From Chara braunii (taxonomy: Eukaryota; Streptophyta; Charophyceae; Charales; Characeae), in contig BFEA01000073.1 in assembly GCA_003427395.1 (NCBI GenBank), forward strand, positions 3,744,469-3,768,065: a stretch of 23,597 bases of DNA, in the 5' to 3' direction. Position 1 is the first letter of the stretch. Each line of letters begins with the position of its first letter. A program made the position numbers and the translations under genes. Below, piece by piece: positions 1 to 8,880 of the stretch. The notes beneath the pieces were generated by a model. That model worked only from the letters and a program-made list of their open reading frames with translations, had not been told where the DNA came from and made no database searches.

Positions 1-235
1 GGGGGGGGGACAAGGAGGATGACGAGGATGACGAGGATGACAAGCATGAGAGCAAGGTGGGGGTGGATAAAGTTTTGTTTGTCTATCTCTATTTCCGTAA
101 ATGAAACGTGAACCATATGATGCGTTCGGCTGTTCATATTCGCTGCTTGAATGGTCGACAAATTTTGTTGTTATCATTTGCTTCCTTTCCGTCTTTCTTA
201 AAACCTTCTTTATAACTAGACAATAAGTGTGAAGG
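1..235. other. Left-edge stretch without a gene
   Basis: The window opens with a run of nine G and a short GACGAGGAT repeat (about 16-40), then ordinary mixed-composition DNA. I see no ORF with coding character, no RNA gene and no clear regulatory element. The strong purine bias begins near 236. Confidence 0.6.
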
Positions 236-2280
236 AGGACGTGGGAGGAGGGAGGAGGGAGGAGGGAGGCGAACGTAAGAGGAGGAGGAAGGAAGGGGGA
301 GGAAGCAAGAGGGACTTGAAGGAGGGAAGGGGGAGATGAGAAGGACGGACGAGGAGCAGGACGAAAAAGAGAATAACAAAAAAATAGTGTGTCGATGTGC
401 TATGTCGCACCTGATAGGAGAAGAGAGGAGGAGGAAAGAAGGGGAGGAAGAGCGAGGAGGATGACGACGATGAGAGAAAGGTGGAAAACATTGTGTGCCG
501 GTGTCGCCTGTGGCACGTGACAGGAGGAGGGAGGAGGAGGAAGGAGGAGGGAGTAGGATGCGGGGGAAGGAGGGAGAGGAGGAGGGAGGACAATGGTGAG
601 GATGAGGGGAAGATGGAAGGTAAAGAAATTGCGCGATGTTGTGCCACATGCCATGCCACATGAGGAGAGGGGAGGAAGGAGGAGGAAAGAGGAGAGAAGG
701 GAAAGGAGAGGAAGGAAGGGAAAGGTGGAGAACAAAGGAGGACAACGGAGGGAGGAGGACGAGTGGAGTCGAAGAGGAAGGGGGAGGAGGATGAGGGGAA
801 TGAGGAGGATAAGAACAAGAGGTCACAATCGCATGTGGGTTTGCCATGTGGTGATAGAAAATGAGGAGAAGGAAGGAGTAACGAGAAAGGAGAGCGAGGG
901 GAGATGAGGAGGAAGGAAGAGGAGGGGGAAGGAGGAATACCAGAATAATAACAAGATGGAAGGGAAAAAAATGTGTGGCGGTTAGCCACATGGGACGTGA
1001 TCGGAGGAGAGGGGAGGAAGGAGGAGAAAAGAGGAGAAAGGAGGAAAGAGAAGGAGAAAGGAGGAAAGAGGAGGAAGGAGGGAGAAGAGGGAGGAGGGAG
1101 GAGGGAGGGGGAGGACTGAGGAGGGACAGGAGGACACGTAAAAGATGAAAAAAAATCACATGTGGCACGCGAGAGGAGAGGAGGAAGAGGCCGGGAGGAC
1201 GAGGACGGAGGAAGGGGGAGGACAAGGGGAGATGAGGAGGAAGGAATAGGAGAGGAGAATGAGAAAGATGAAAACAAGCTAGCATACAGATCGCATGCTG
1301 GTGTGGCATGTGGCTCACAACAAGAGGAGGGAGGAGGAGAAAGGAGGACGGGGGGGAAACAAGGGGAAAAGAGGAAGATGAGGATGACAAAATAAGAGGA
1401 AAACGTGAACGAGTTTGAGATCACAAAAAATATTGTGGGTCGGTATTGCATGTCGAACATGACGCGAGGAGAAACGAAAAAGGAGGGAGGAGGAAGGAGG
1501 AGGAGGAAGTTGTAGTCGAAGGAAGGAGGAGGAGGGAGGAGAACGAGGGGAGATGAGGAGGAAGGAAGAGGAGTCGGAGGGAGGAGAATGATGAGTGCGA
1601 GAACAAAACAAAATAATCGGGTGCCGGTGTACCACGTGGCAAGCAACGGATGAGGAAGGCGGAGCAAGAAATAGCAGGAAGTTGGAGGAGGGAGGAGGGG
1701 GAAAGAGGAGGAAGTTGGAGGAAGGAGTGAGGACGAAGAGGGGAGACAAAGCGGAAGGAGGGGCATGCAATTGGAGGAGAGAGGGGGTAAGAGGAGGATG
1801 AAGGAAGGACGAGGAAGGAGGAGGATGGGTGGAGACCAGGAGGACAGAGGATGACGCAGACCAAAACAATATGAAAATAAAATGGCGTGTTGGTATGTCA
1901 CATGGCGCACAATGGGAGTAGAGAGGAGGAAGGAGGTACAAGGAGAAAAGTGAGGAAGGAGGAAAGTGGATTAGGGAAGACGAGGAGGTGGATGTAGGGG
2001 AGACGAGGAGGATAAGGAGAAGGACGAATGAGGACTCTGGGAGACGAGGACGATGGAGGAGGAGGAATAAAGTGAGGGAGGAGGATGACAAGGACGGGAA
2101 CAAGAAAATAAAATTGCATGCCTCGACAGCAGGAGAGTGGAGGAGGAGGGAGAAGGACGATCACAAGAATCACAAGATGCCGAAACAAAATTGTGTAACG
2201 GGCAGTGCCCGTGTGTCCGTGGAGAAGGAAGGGAGGAGGAAGAAGATGGAGATGGAGATGGGGACGGAAGGGAGAGAGAC
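236..2280. repeat. Purine-strand satellite with recurring ~38-bp core
   Basis: About 2 kb in which the plus strand is overwhelmingly G and A (GGAGGA, GGAAGGAGG units). The purine spacers are broken by a recurring mixed-composition core of roughly 38 bp, seen near 382, 487, 627, 812, 966, 1148, 1283, 1428, 1608, 1870, 2105 and 2185. The core reads approximately AAAATTGTGTGCCGGTG followed by a GCCACATGGCAC-like palindromic part. Copies are spaced irregularly at about 80-260 bp, so this is a higher-order degenerate repeat. Long open frames on both strands (for example Ser/Pro/Leu-rich frames on the minus strand) are by-products of the GGA/TCC repetition and lack any domain. Confidence 0.85.
243..266 (+). 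other. Potential G-quadruplex motif
   Basis: Four GGG runs at 243-245, 250-252, 257-259 and 264-266 are each separated by a four-base AGGA loop. This fits the usual G3 loop1-7 quadruplex pattern. It lies at the start of the purine satellite. Formation in the cell is not shown by the sequence. Confidence 0.6.
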
Positions 2281-3473
2281 AACACCACCAAGGACTCAAC
2301 ACACACATACTCCACAAATGTGCAAATGAAAAATGAATCCACAAACAAACTGCTGCTAGGGTATACCCCCAGTGGACTGACTGGGCTGCCTGGTGCCGAC
2401 AGTGGTACGAGGCTGGAGTAGATTGGATTGAATATCACACGGCTTGTGGGCTCAGGCCAGGGCCTGGTCTATATGTCGAACATGCAAAATAGCTAGATAG
2501 CCCCGACTCTAGGCCAGGGAAGCCATAGGCACGCTACACGACCCTCAAACATGTAGTGGATCGCGAGAGGCATAAACACGCTTCCGCAAAAGTAGCGAAA
2601 CTCTGCAACAATAAAGCTAAGAAATCTGGGATGTGAAGGAAGCTCCATGCGGAGTCCATGCGATGCAACCTAAGCTATATAATGTCAAAAGAATAACAAA
2701 TGTTTGCCATACACATCCTAGTTAACAACAGGAAATGAAATGTAGCATGTACAATCATAAGGTTCTAGAGGCGATTGCTTCATTGTTGAAAGGAACAGAA
2801 GCAATACAGCATAAAATGATGTCATGTCCCTGAACCACTAAGAGTGGGATGGTCTCAGAGGGGTAAATGCAACCTAAGAATTGAAACTCCTAAGGGAAAT
2901 CACACACAAAGGTGGGATAGGTATTCAGGTTCAAGGCGAGAGAGTGGTAGGGAAACAAAACCTATGACCCTAATAGATAACCCATCAAGGCGGGTAATAC
3001 TCTACAAAAGGGTGATATCATTTAGGGTCGACCTAGAATAGAGTGAATATGCCTATTTAAAGGCATGCAATGGTCGACACTAGGGTGATGAGGGTAGCGG
3101 GTGAGGGAAACATGCACGCAACTCACCGACTGGGAAGAAAGCCAGATCTCGAAGCAGGGAGGCCAAGATAACGTTACGGTCTTAATGCCTATGCCATACC
3201 AAGGGAGAGTCAAACTCAAGGAGAACCAGCTAAGTGAAAACCATCATGTGACACATACACTGGAATGCACAAGGTGGTGGCGTGAAGTAATCATATGCAA
3301 AGTAGTTGAAGCCGATAAAGTAGCTCAAGTCGTCGAAGTGATCGATGACATGAATGAAGTAAGAGTTGAGTCGATGTTGAAACAGAGACACAAAACGTTG
3401 ATATTCTGAAGAAGTTGATGATGAAGTACGTGAAGGTGCGAGTCGGTGAGAAGAAAAATTGCTGGTGAGAGTG
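2281..3473. other. Gene-free flank, possibly 3' LTR of the gypsy element
   Basis: No ORF here looks coding. On the minus strand this region lies just downstream of the gypsy pol stop codon, so it is where a 3' untranslated region and 3' LTR should be. A TATA-like TTTAAATA on the minus strand (3055-3062) could be the LTR promoter. I cannot define LTR ends because the partner 5' LTR would lie beyond the right edge of the window, and I see no clear polypurine tract. Confidence 0.3.
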
Positions 3474-4855
3474 TCAGTCGTCGAGACGCCGAGGGCGTCG
3501 ACGAGTGCGCTGTGGGTGCATGGTGGCGTCCGCCGACTGCTGAAGAACGACCTCAAAGAAAGTGGGTTCGTCCTCAACAATCTTCTCAACCGGAGGATGA
3601 GGAAGAGGGTCAATCGGTTGGGCAGGTGAAGACGTCTCAGCACGACGAGCATAATCATATGCACGCACCAACATTATGTTGTGCTCTAAGTGTTCAAGGG
3701 TTCCCAAGTAGCCTCTTCACCAGGATAGCCCTTCCAACGCACAAGATACTCGATGCATGGAGGGGTATCGTTGGTAATTCGACGAGATATGATATTAGAA
3801 ATAACAAATTCCTTGTGATCATCCACCATGATAGGTGGAAGGCGCTCGTAAGGGCACTCGATGAATCGCTCAAACGTTCTGCAATAAGGATGCGGCAAGT
3901 AGACATGGTAAACATCGTGTATGTGAGTCCGTCGAAGGTAATCAGTCAGCTTCACATGGAAGAAGACCGGACTAACGGCAGTATCAGAACCGATGGCCTA
4001 GTGAATGTGACATGGACTAAAGAAACGACGCCTGAACTTGGGAAGAGTGTCTGCTTCGAGCTACAGATGGCATGCATCGACGAGCATATCGTCACCGACT
4101 TTGAATGAGTGATCCATTAGTGATCGGTTCACTCGTGCGGCCATGAGAGTCTGAGAAACGGCTAGACTCTCGTTTGCACGCTTCATAATCGCCACCATAT
4201 GTGTGATTCAAGTGTCAAGCGCAGGACAACGAGTGTCTGGGCATAACCCCAACAATCGTGGAAAGTCTGCGAGTATGAGAGGGTGATAGTCGAGGTTGCA
4301 ATAACCCGTGGTTGGCGAAAGAACGTGGTTGTATGCAATCTTCACATGGGCTAAGTGTAACTCTCACCGTCAGTCATCCATAATTCAAAGGATATTACCG
4401 TGAGTTTTGTTGGTTACCTCAGTCGGACCATCCGTCTGAGGGTGGTAAGAGGACGAAAAGCAGAGCTAGAATCCGTACACCTCATGTAGGCATTGCTAGA
4501 ATGTGCTCGTAAAACGCGGGTCATTGCCGAAGATGATACTCTAAGGTAAACCATGATCTTTCAGTACTGGGTCGAAGACGATGTCAACGACCTCACAAGT
4601 GTTAATGCGATAGCAGCCAGGGATAAAACGTGCACACTTTGCGAAGCGATCGACAACGACTAGGATGACATCATTACTGCGCTCGGTGTGAGGGCGGAGG
4701 AGACCAACAACATCCATCGAGATGGACTACCAATGACCCTCAGGTATGGGTAGAGGTTGGAGTAACCCATATGAAAGGTGGTTCACACTGTTCACCTCCT
4801 TGCAGGTAGGACACTCCTAAATGTAGTTCCTGACGAATCTTTACTCCGGGGTTAG
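3474..4855 (-). pseudogene. Ty3/gypsy pol, 3' part: integrase core and chromodomain (decayed)
   Basis: Reading the minus strand from 4855 down, the frame opens in the end of the integrase zinc-binding domain: ECPTC, with Cys codons at 4811-4813 and 4802-4804, preceded by RFVRNYI. It continues with GLLQPLPIPEGHW, the catalytic-core start ISMDVVGLLRP (first Asp) and VILVVVDRFAK (second Asp), then KDHGLP. Several in-frame stops (for example at 4724-4732, between W and S) and frame changes show that it is dead. The C-terminus is a chromodomain, as in chromoviruses, followed by a short tail ending at 3474. Families of this type insert cDNA copies and may use the chromodomain for chromatin targeting. 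The first Cys pair is present but the paired histidines are missing: they lie 13.8 kb away at 18726-18749. Confidence 0.9.
3670..3811 (-). other. Chromodomain at the integrase C-terminus
   Basis: The minus-strand translation contains EFVISNIISRR, then IEYLVRWKGYPGEEATWEP, a textbook chromodomain core with the aromatic residues Y, W and W. A frameshift near 3700-3707 separates WEP from LEHLEHN, the usual C-terminal helix. It belongs to the decayed gypsy pol and supports placement in the chromovirus branch of Ty3/gypsy. Confidence 0.85.
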
Positions 4856-5060
4856 ACGTTGTCGGTGCGAATACCCTTACAAGGGTATCCGCCTTGGGTT
4901 TTTGCAAGTGACAGAAAATAAGTTTGGTTTGAAATTTTAAGTATATTGTACGAGGGCGGATGCGTCTGTGGTTTACGTTGACTGGATGGTTGACTAAAGT
5001 AGAGAGTGTGTGGGCGCGTAGTCTTAAAACGCTCGTGATTTCTTTCGCTTTTGATGATTG
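4856..5060 (+). repeat. Left end of element copy A
   Basis: It starts with ACGTTGTCG and continues into a hairpin: GCGAATACCC at 4867-4876 pairs with GGGTATCCGC at 4883-4892 with one mismatch. TTTTTGCAAGTGACAG follows, and further on a segment resembling GTGGGCGCGTAG...GTGATTTC. The same order of motifs recurs at 5340-5545, so the two are diverged copies of one sequence. No coding content. Confidence 0.7.
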
Positions 5061-5339
5061 TAAAAACCGACGTTGATCACTGACCATGTCTTTTTGTTTT
5101 GATTAAACTAGGATTAAAGAGATTTATTCTGATTGATGCGCTTACCGATAACTCGTGTGTAGGTGCGGAGGACGACATCGACAACAATGTGACGTTCAAG
5201 GCATTTTGGTAAATCTGCACGTCTCGCAGTATCTATTTACATAGGGGTAAGTCAATACTAGACTCATCCTTGGGCCTAGTACTATTAGTTACGGTGTCGA
5301 ACTTTCATCAAAGAGATTCAGGGATCGAGATAGTTGATC
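5061..5339. other. Copy A internal segment before nested copy B
   Basis: About 280 bp of noncoding DNA with no recognised feature. Under the nested-insertion model it continues at 12742, after copy B. A short TCGACAACAATGTGACG near 5178 partly resembles the element's right-terminal motif, probably by chance. Confidence 0.4.
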
Positions 5340-5545
5340 GCGTTGTCGACGCGAATACCCTGGCAGGGGTATTCGCCCTGGTTTTTGCAAGTGACAGCGC
5401 GGCCGATGGTCTAGGCCTGTGTGTTCAAACAGTTAGCTATGTGTGGACCAAGGTTGTCTAAGTAGGTAGGGCGAGTGGGCGCGCAGTTTCAAGGCGCGCG
5501 TGTGATTTCGCCTCTTTGATCGTAATGCGGATGCACGCGTTCGGC
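5340..5545 (+). repeat. Left end of nested element copy B
   Basis: GCGTTGTCG (5340-5348) is followed by a perfect 10-bp hairpin: GCGAATACCC at 5351-5360 pairs with GGGTATTCGC at 5367-5376 around a 6-nt loop. The conserved GTTTTTGCAAGTGACAG comes next, then GTGGGCGCGCAG...GTGATTTCGCC. The order matches 4856-5060. In copy B the hairpin is fully paired, whereas copy A has one A-C mismatch. Confidence 0.7.
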
Positions 5546-6197
5546 TTGACATCGCACTCTAGACTAAGTCGGGGGGGGTTAATGGGCTGACCCTCGTTTG
5601 CTACGCTTAACCGGCGGCATGGCTGATAGGTGGGGTGGTACGTAGGGCGGCCATGGCACGATCGGGGGGGGGGCCAGCGTGATTGCCTGATAGCCCCGTG
5701 CCTGGCCACAGGCGGGGGCAAGGCCTACGGCGTCGCCCTCAACCCTAAGTACCGGACTGTGCTCCTTCAGTACCATTTCATATGGGATTCACCGCCTTTC
5801 TCAGGCTGGGGCTTAGCCCTATAGGTTACGGTGATGGGTTACTGCGATGAAGGTCTTGGGATCAAGGCCAGCAGGCGCCAGCGCGGGAGCGGTGGGGCAG
5901 CAGAGCAGCAAGGAGAAAGCTGAAGGGTTGAGGGCCCGTCGGGCTATCCCCCTTAAGCTTTTGCTGATGGGGGCAAAGGTGGGCCCGGCCTATGAGAAGA
6001 CCCGAGGCAATAGGTTTGCATGTTTTTATTATTTTTTAGGTAATTCTTATTTTATTTTTATTTTTAATTTTATTTGGATTTTTTCGTTTCGTTATTACCC
6101 CCCTTTTTGGCTTGACAGGCGGGCCGCGGTCGGATCAGGCGGTGGTGAGGTGTGCAGTGGCCCTCCGCCTACGGTAAGCCGCGGGGTGTTGTGGGGT
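5546..6197. other. Copy B variable region upstream of the U6-like gene
   Basis: No convincing gene. There are pure G runs at 5571-5578 and 5664-5673. A T-rich stretch (about 6020-6115) ends in CTTGACAG, which resembles an intron 3' end with a polypyrimidine tract, but no matching exons are recognised. A small plus-strand frame at 5630-5824 has no domain I know. Confidence 0.4.
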
Positions 6198-6218
6198 GTG
6201 TCCTTCAGGACATCCGTA

Positions 6219-6249
<31 letters not shown>

Positions 6250-6294
6250 GGCCCCGCGCGAGGCTAAGGTGTATAAAGCGGGGCGGCCATTCCG
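6198..6294 (+). ncRNA. U6 spliceosomal snRNA-like sequence (divergent, possibly a pseudogene)
   Basis: The 5' stem-loop (TGTCC 6199-6203, loop TTCA, GGACA 6208-6212) is followed by CATCCGTAAAAATTGGAACG, the invariant ACAGAGA box at 6233-6239 and the AGC catalytic triad at 6245-6247, then ATGGCCCC. This is an almost exact U6 5' half; U6 pairs with the 5' splice site and with U2 in the nucleus. From about 6255 the internal stem-loop departs from the canonical form: the usual GGATGAC is GGCTAAGG, and GCCCCGC (6251-6257) can instead pair perfectly with GCGGGGC (6278-6284). A T run gives a Pol III stop. I see no plant upstream sequence element and no TATA near -30. It may be a retro-copied pseudogene or a variant whose 3' half has changed. 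Confidence 0.75.
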
Positions 6295-6303
6295 TTTTTT
6301 TTT
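6295..6303 (+). terminator. Pol III T-run terminator of the U6-like gene
   Basis: Nine T residues directly follow the U6-like 3' end (CCG then T9), as expected for RNA polymerase III termination. Confidence 0.65.
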
Positions 6304-7380
6304 GGTTTTGCCGTACCTGAGTTTCGTCCTGCGGTGCGTTCCGTGCGCGGCCCGGTCGGAAATACGCTACGCTGTCGTGGTGCGCTAATGCACGGGTTGA
6401 CGACGAGCGGGGGAGAGGGAGAGGGCAGCGCTAGTGCGGGAAGGGACAGGAGGTCGTGGCCGCAGAGGAGAAGGAGGGGCGAGGACGGTGGGATGGCTAG
6501 ACGTGGGAATGAATGTAGGCAGGCAGGGCGGACATCACGAAGACAATGATGCTAACACTATCGGGGGGGGGTGAACCTGGGCGTGATACTGCACCAGGTG
6601 CATACGGCAGTGAGGGCGGCCAGGGCGGAGTGAGTGGTGGTAGAGCGGAGGGATGAACGTGTAGCTCACTCGTTTCTTATTGGTTTTAGGCAAGGAAAGT
6701 TAGTAGGTCGGGGGTTTAGGCTAGGGCGAGTTAGATCGTGAGGTCAGTTTTCGTAGAAAGTCAGTAGGTCGAGAGTTTAGTAAAGAAAGGGGTGCGCGGA
6801 GAGATCGGCTATGACAGGGTGGAAAGGAGCTCACGCACCCATTCCACGACGAACTTAGACAAGGAAGGGAGCGGAGAGCACATACCGGGCAATGCGGAGT
6901 GGGGGCGGGGAGACAGAAAGTGGAAAACAGAGAGCGAGGCGGGGCAAACAGCAGCGAAAGCTGCGAGGGGAGAATAGAGGAGAGCGAATGAACCCAGACG
7001 CAGTCAGCGTCAGGTGCATTCAGGGCTAAAAAAGGAGGGGATTAGTCGTGGGGGAGAACGACTATGATCGCTGGTTGTAGCACGGACACCTTGAGCATTC
7101 CCGTTGCTACTGGTGTTTTGACACGAAGGTAGCAATGGGGCATGCGGGCTTATCTGACGGCAGGGCCAGAGCAGCGAGGAAGTAAGCGGGGGAGTAAAAG
7201 CAGAGAGGAAGGAAAGAAGCGAGAGGGGGGGGGGACGAGGTACTCGCCGATCTCAGTGCCTGTTCCTGTGGCCATGAGTGGTGGTACTGTGGCCTGATCG
7301 AGCATGCATGGACTGGGCCGTACCATCGACCGCACGCACTAGGGAGCGTTAAGGAAGAAGGTCACGGGGTCTACGGGCTT
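6304..7380. other. Copy B variable region, no gene seen
   Basis: GC-rich and partly purine-biased DNA (about 6400-6540 and 6850-6975) with short open frames that show no domain. It has G runs at 6563-6571 and 7225-7234, and a loosely repeated GTYAGTAGGTCG...GTTTAG phrase near 6697 and 6760. AAAGGGGTGCGCGGAGAG near 6785 weakly resembles AAAAGGGCGTGCGCGAGAAG near 13055 in copy A, hinting at common ancestry of this part. Confidence 0.4.
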
Positions 7381-7381
7381 A

Positions 7382-7479
7382 CCAACTGAGCGACGTACCA
7401 CACATTCTGTTGAGCAGAGGACCTGCGGGCGAGCTGGGATCCAGGGGCCTACCCGTAGGGCGGTGTACCGCTCAGCTGT
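7382..7479. repeat. Inverted pair of tRNA A-box-like segments
   Basis: The minus strand at 7382-7393 reads TCGCTCAGTTGG, one base from the tRNA D-arm/A-box consensus, and continues TAAGCCCGTAGACC. The plus strand at 7468-7479 reads CCGCTCAGCTGT in similar sequence. Neither is followed by a convincing T-arm (GGTTCGA), so neither is a tRNA gene. They could be remnants of a tRNA-derived SINE or chance. Confidence 0.25.
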
Positions 7480-7639
7480 TAGGTGAAAGGGTCGCGGGCA
7501 AGCAGGCCAAGGGGGCGAAAGCTACCGAGCTGATTGAAGTCAACCTCGTTGTCGCTGATCGGGGGAGTTCCGGGAAGGAAAGGCCCTGTGGTGGCTGGCT
7601 GCCGCAACTACGTCCATGCATGAACAGTTTCTGATGACA

Positions 7640-8250
7640 TCTTCCCCGTGAGAGACTGCTGCTGCGGGTTGGTAGTGCACGACGGTGGCTGCCCCTGACT
7701 GTGCGCAGGCTGTGGCTGACTGTTGACGGGCCACACACTGTTGTTGGCTGTCGCTGGTTACTGTATATTGCGTTAAAGTGGTCGCCCGCTATTGCCAGCA
7801 ATCGCTGCTTGTTGCGCACCGTGGTTGGATTGCAGAAGGGAGCTGTTGCGGAGCCAACACGAACTGCTACTGCGCCTATTGACTGTGCACAGGCTACGGC
7901 TGGTTGTCGTTGGCTGCCACAGGATAGGGAAGGTTGCTGTTGCCGCTGTCGATTGCATATATCCGCTGCTCCTAGCTGAACCGCGGGACAGGCTGTGGCC
8001 AGCTGCTAGCGGCGCTATATTGTTGTATATTGCGGAGACTGCCGTCGGGTTGGCCATGCGCGTCCGTTGCGCTTGTTCGACTAAGTACCATCGGTTGCTG
8101 ATGCTGCTAGGCCGCTCTAACTGCTGTTGTGCTTGTTTGGCTGTGCGCAGCCTACTGCTGGGTGTTGCTGAGCCAAAACACACTGTTGCTGTGCCTGTTG
8201 ACCATGCACAAGCTGCTGCTAACTGGGCACGGAAGGCTGCTGCCACTGGG
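7640..8250. repeat. Degenerate CTG/TTG-rich repeat tract
   Basis: The tract is dominated by GCTGCTG, GTTGCTG and related words. Longer phrases recur approximately: a GAGCCAACACGAACTGCTACTGCG phrase near 7850 is echoed near 8168, and TGACTGTGCRCAGGCT occurs near 7695 and 7881. Open frames on both strands (up to 173 aa, Ala/Cys/Leu-rich) arise from this composition and show no domain. Confidence 0.55.
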
Positions 8251-8289
8251 GTTTGAAGAGTGGGGCAATACAAGGAGAGGGGCGGTAGC

Positions 8290-8640
8290 TGCAAATTGGG
8301 AGCCTGTCAGGAGAGTCTGACTCCGCTGTTTGACTTTGAGAATTGACCAAGCTGTCAGTTGGCTTCCATTGCGGGGCCCTCAGGCGCTGAAGACTTCAAG
8401 GCCCTATCATGCGAGTATGAGCGCACCCCTCTTGTATCTAAGAGACTTAATGCTTCTTCTTCTGCCCTCCTCAATCTCAGTCTAGTCTGTTGGTTTGGAG
8501 AGGAAGGCGGCAGGCGGGATTGCAACCCGTAATCCGCGCCAAGGCCTTTGTGGGACGTTGCCCCACCGATTGCGGGAGCCCTGCCGGAACTCAGGAGGAG
8601 TTCTGGAGGCAGGGAACTTAGAGGTAACCTTTGCTTTCCC
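8290..8640 (+). repeat. Leader block of structured unit 1
   Basis: Matched by about 14740-15085. Shared phrases include GAGGAAGGCGGCA (8500 region and 14953 region), CCACCGATTG, GGAGTTCTGGAGGCAGGGAAC against CGAGGTTCTGGAGGCAGGGAAC, and a GGGGCCCTCAGGCG-like stretch near 8374. No ORF is shared between the copies. Confidence 0.6.
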
Positions 8641-8880
8641 TTTTAAACCCAGCATAACCCCTATCTATATACCTCCTTGTGTGTTGATTGATTGAGCTGT
8701 ATGCAACACTTACTTTGACTTTTTGGGATTGACACCAGGACACAAATCAGACTAACTGAAGGAATGTTTGTATAATGGCAGTTTCAGTTTCTTGTTTGTC
8801 TGAAAGCAGATTATCACAAGGGGTTGCATCAGGGGGAAGGTTGGGAGGAAGGCAGTTTTGCTTGCGATTGAATGGGTCTT

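Noticed and set aside
134-2438. Long open frames, mainly minus strand (up to 564 aa), rich in Ser, Pro and Leu
   Set aside because: They are translations of TCC/GGA purine-pyrimidine repeats, occur in several frames at once and contain no domain.
3446-4108. 220-aa plus-strand ORF
   Set aside because: It runs antisense to the gypsy integrase and chromodomain, which are clearly recognisable on the minus strand.
4740-5087. 115-aa minus-strand ORF across the gypsy/insertion junction
   Set aside because: It spans the boundary in a frame different from that of integrase and has no coding support.
7773-8294. 173-aa and 154-aa ORFs on opposite strands
   Set aside because: They arise from the CTG/TTG-rich degenerate repeat tract, overlap each other and have no recognisable fold.
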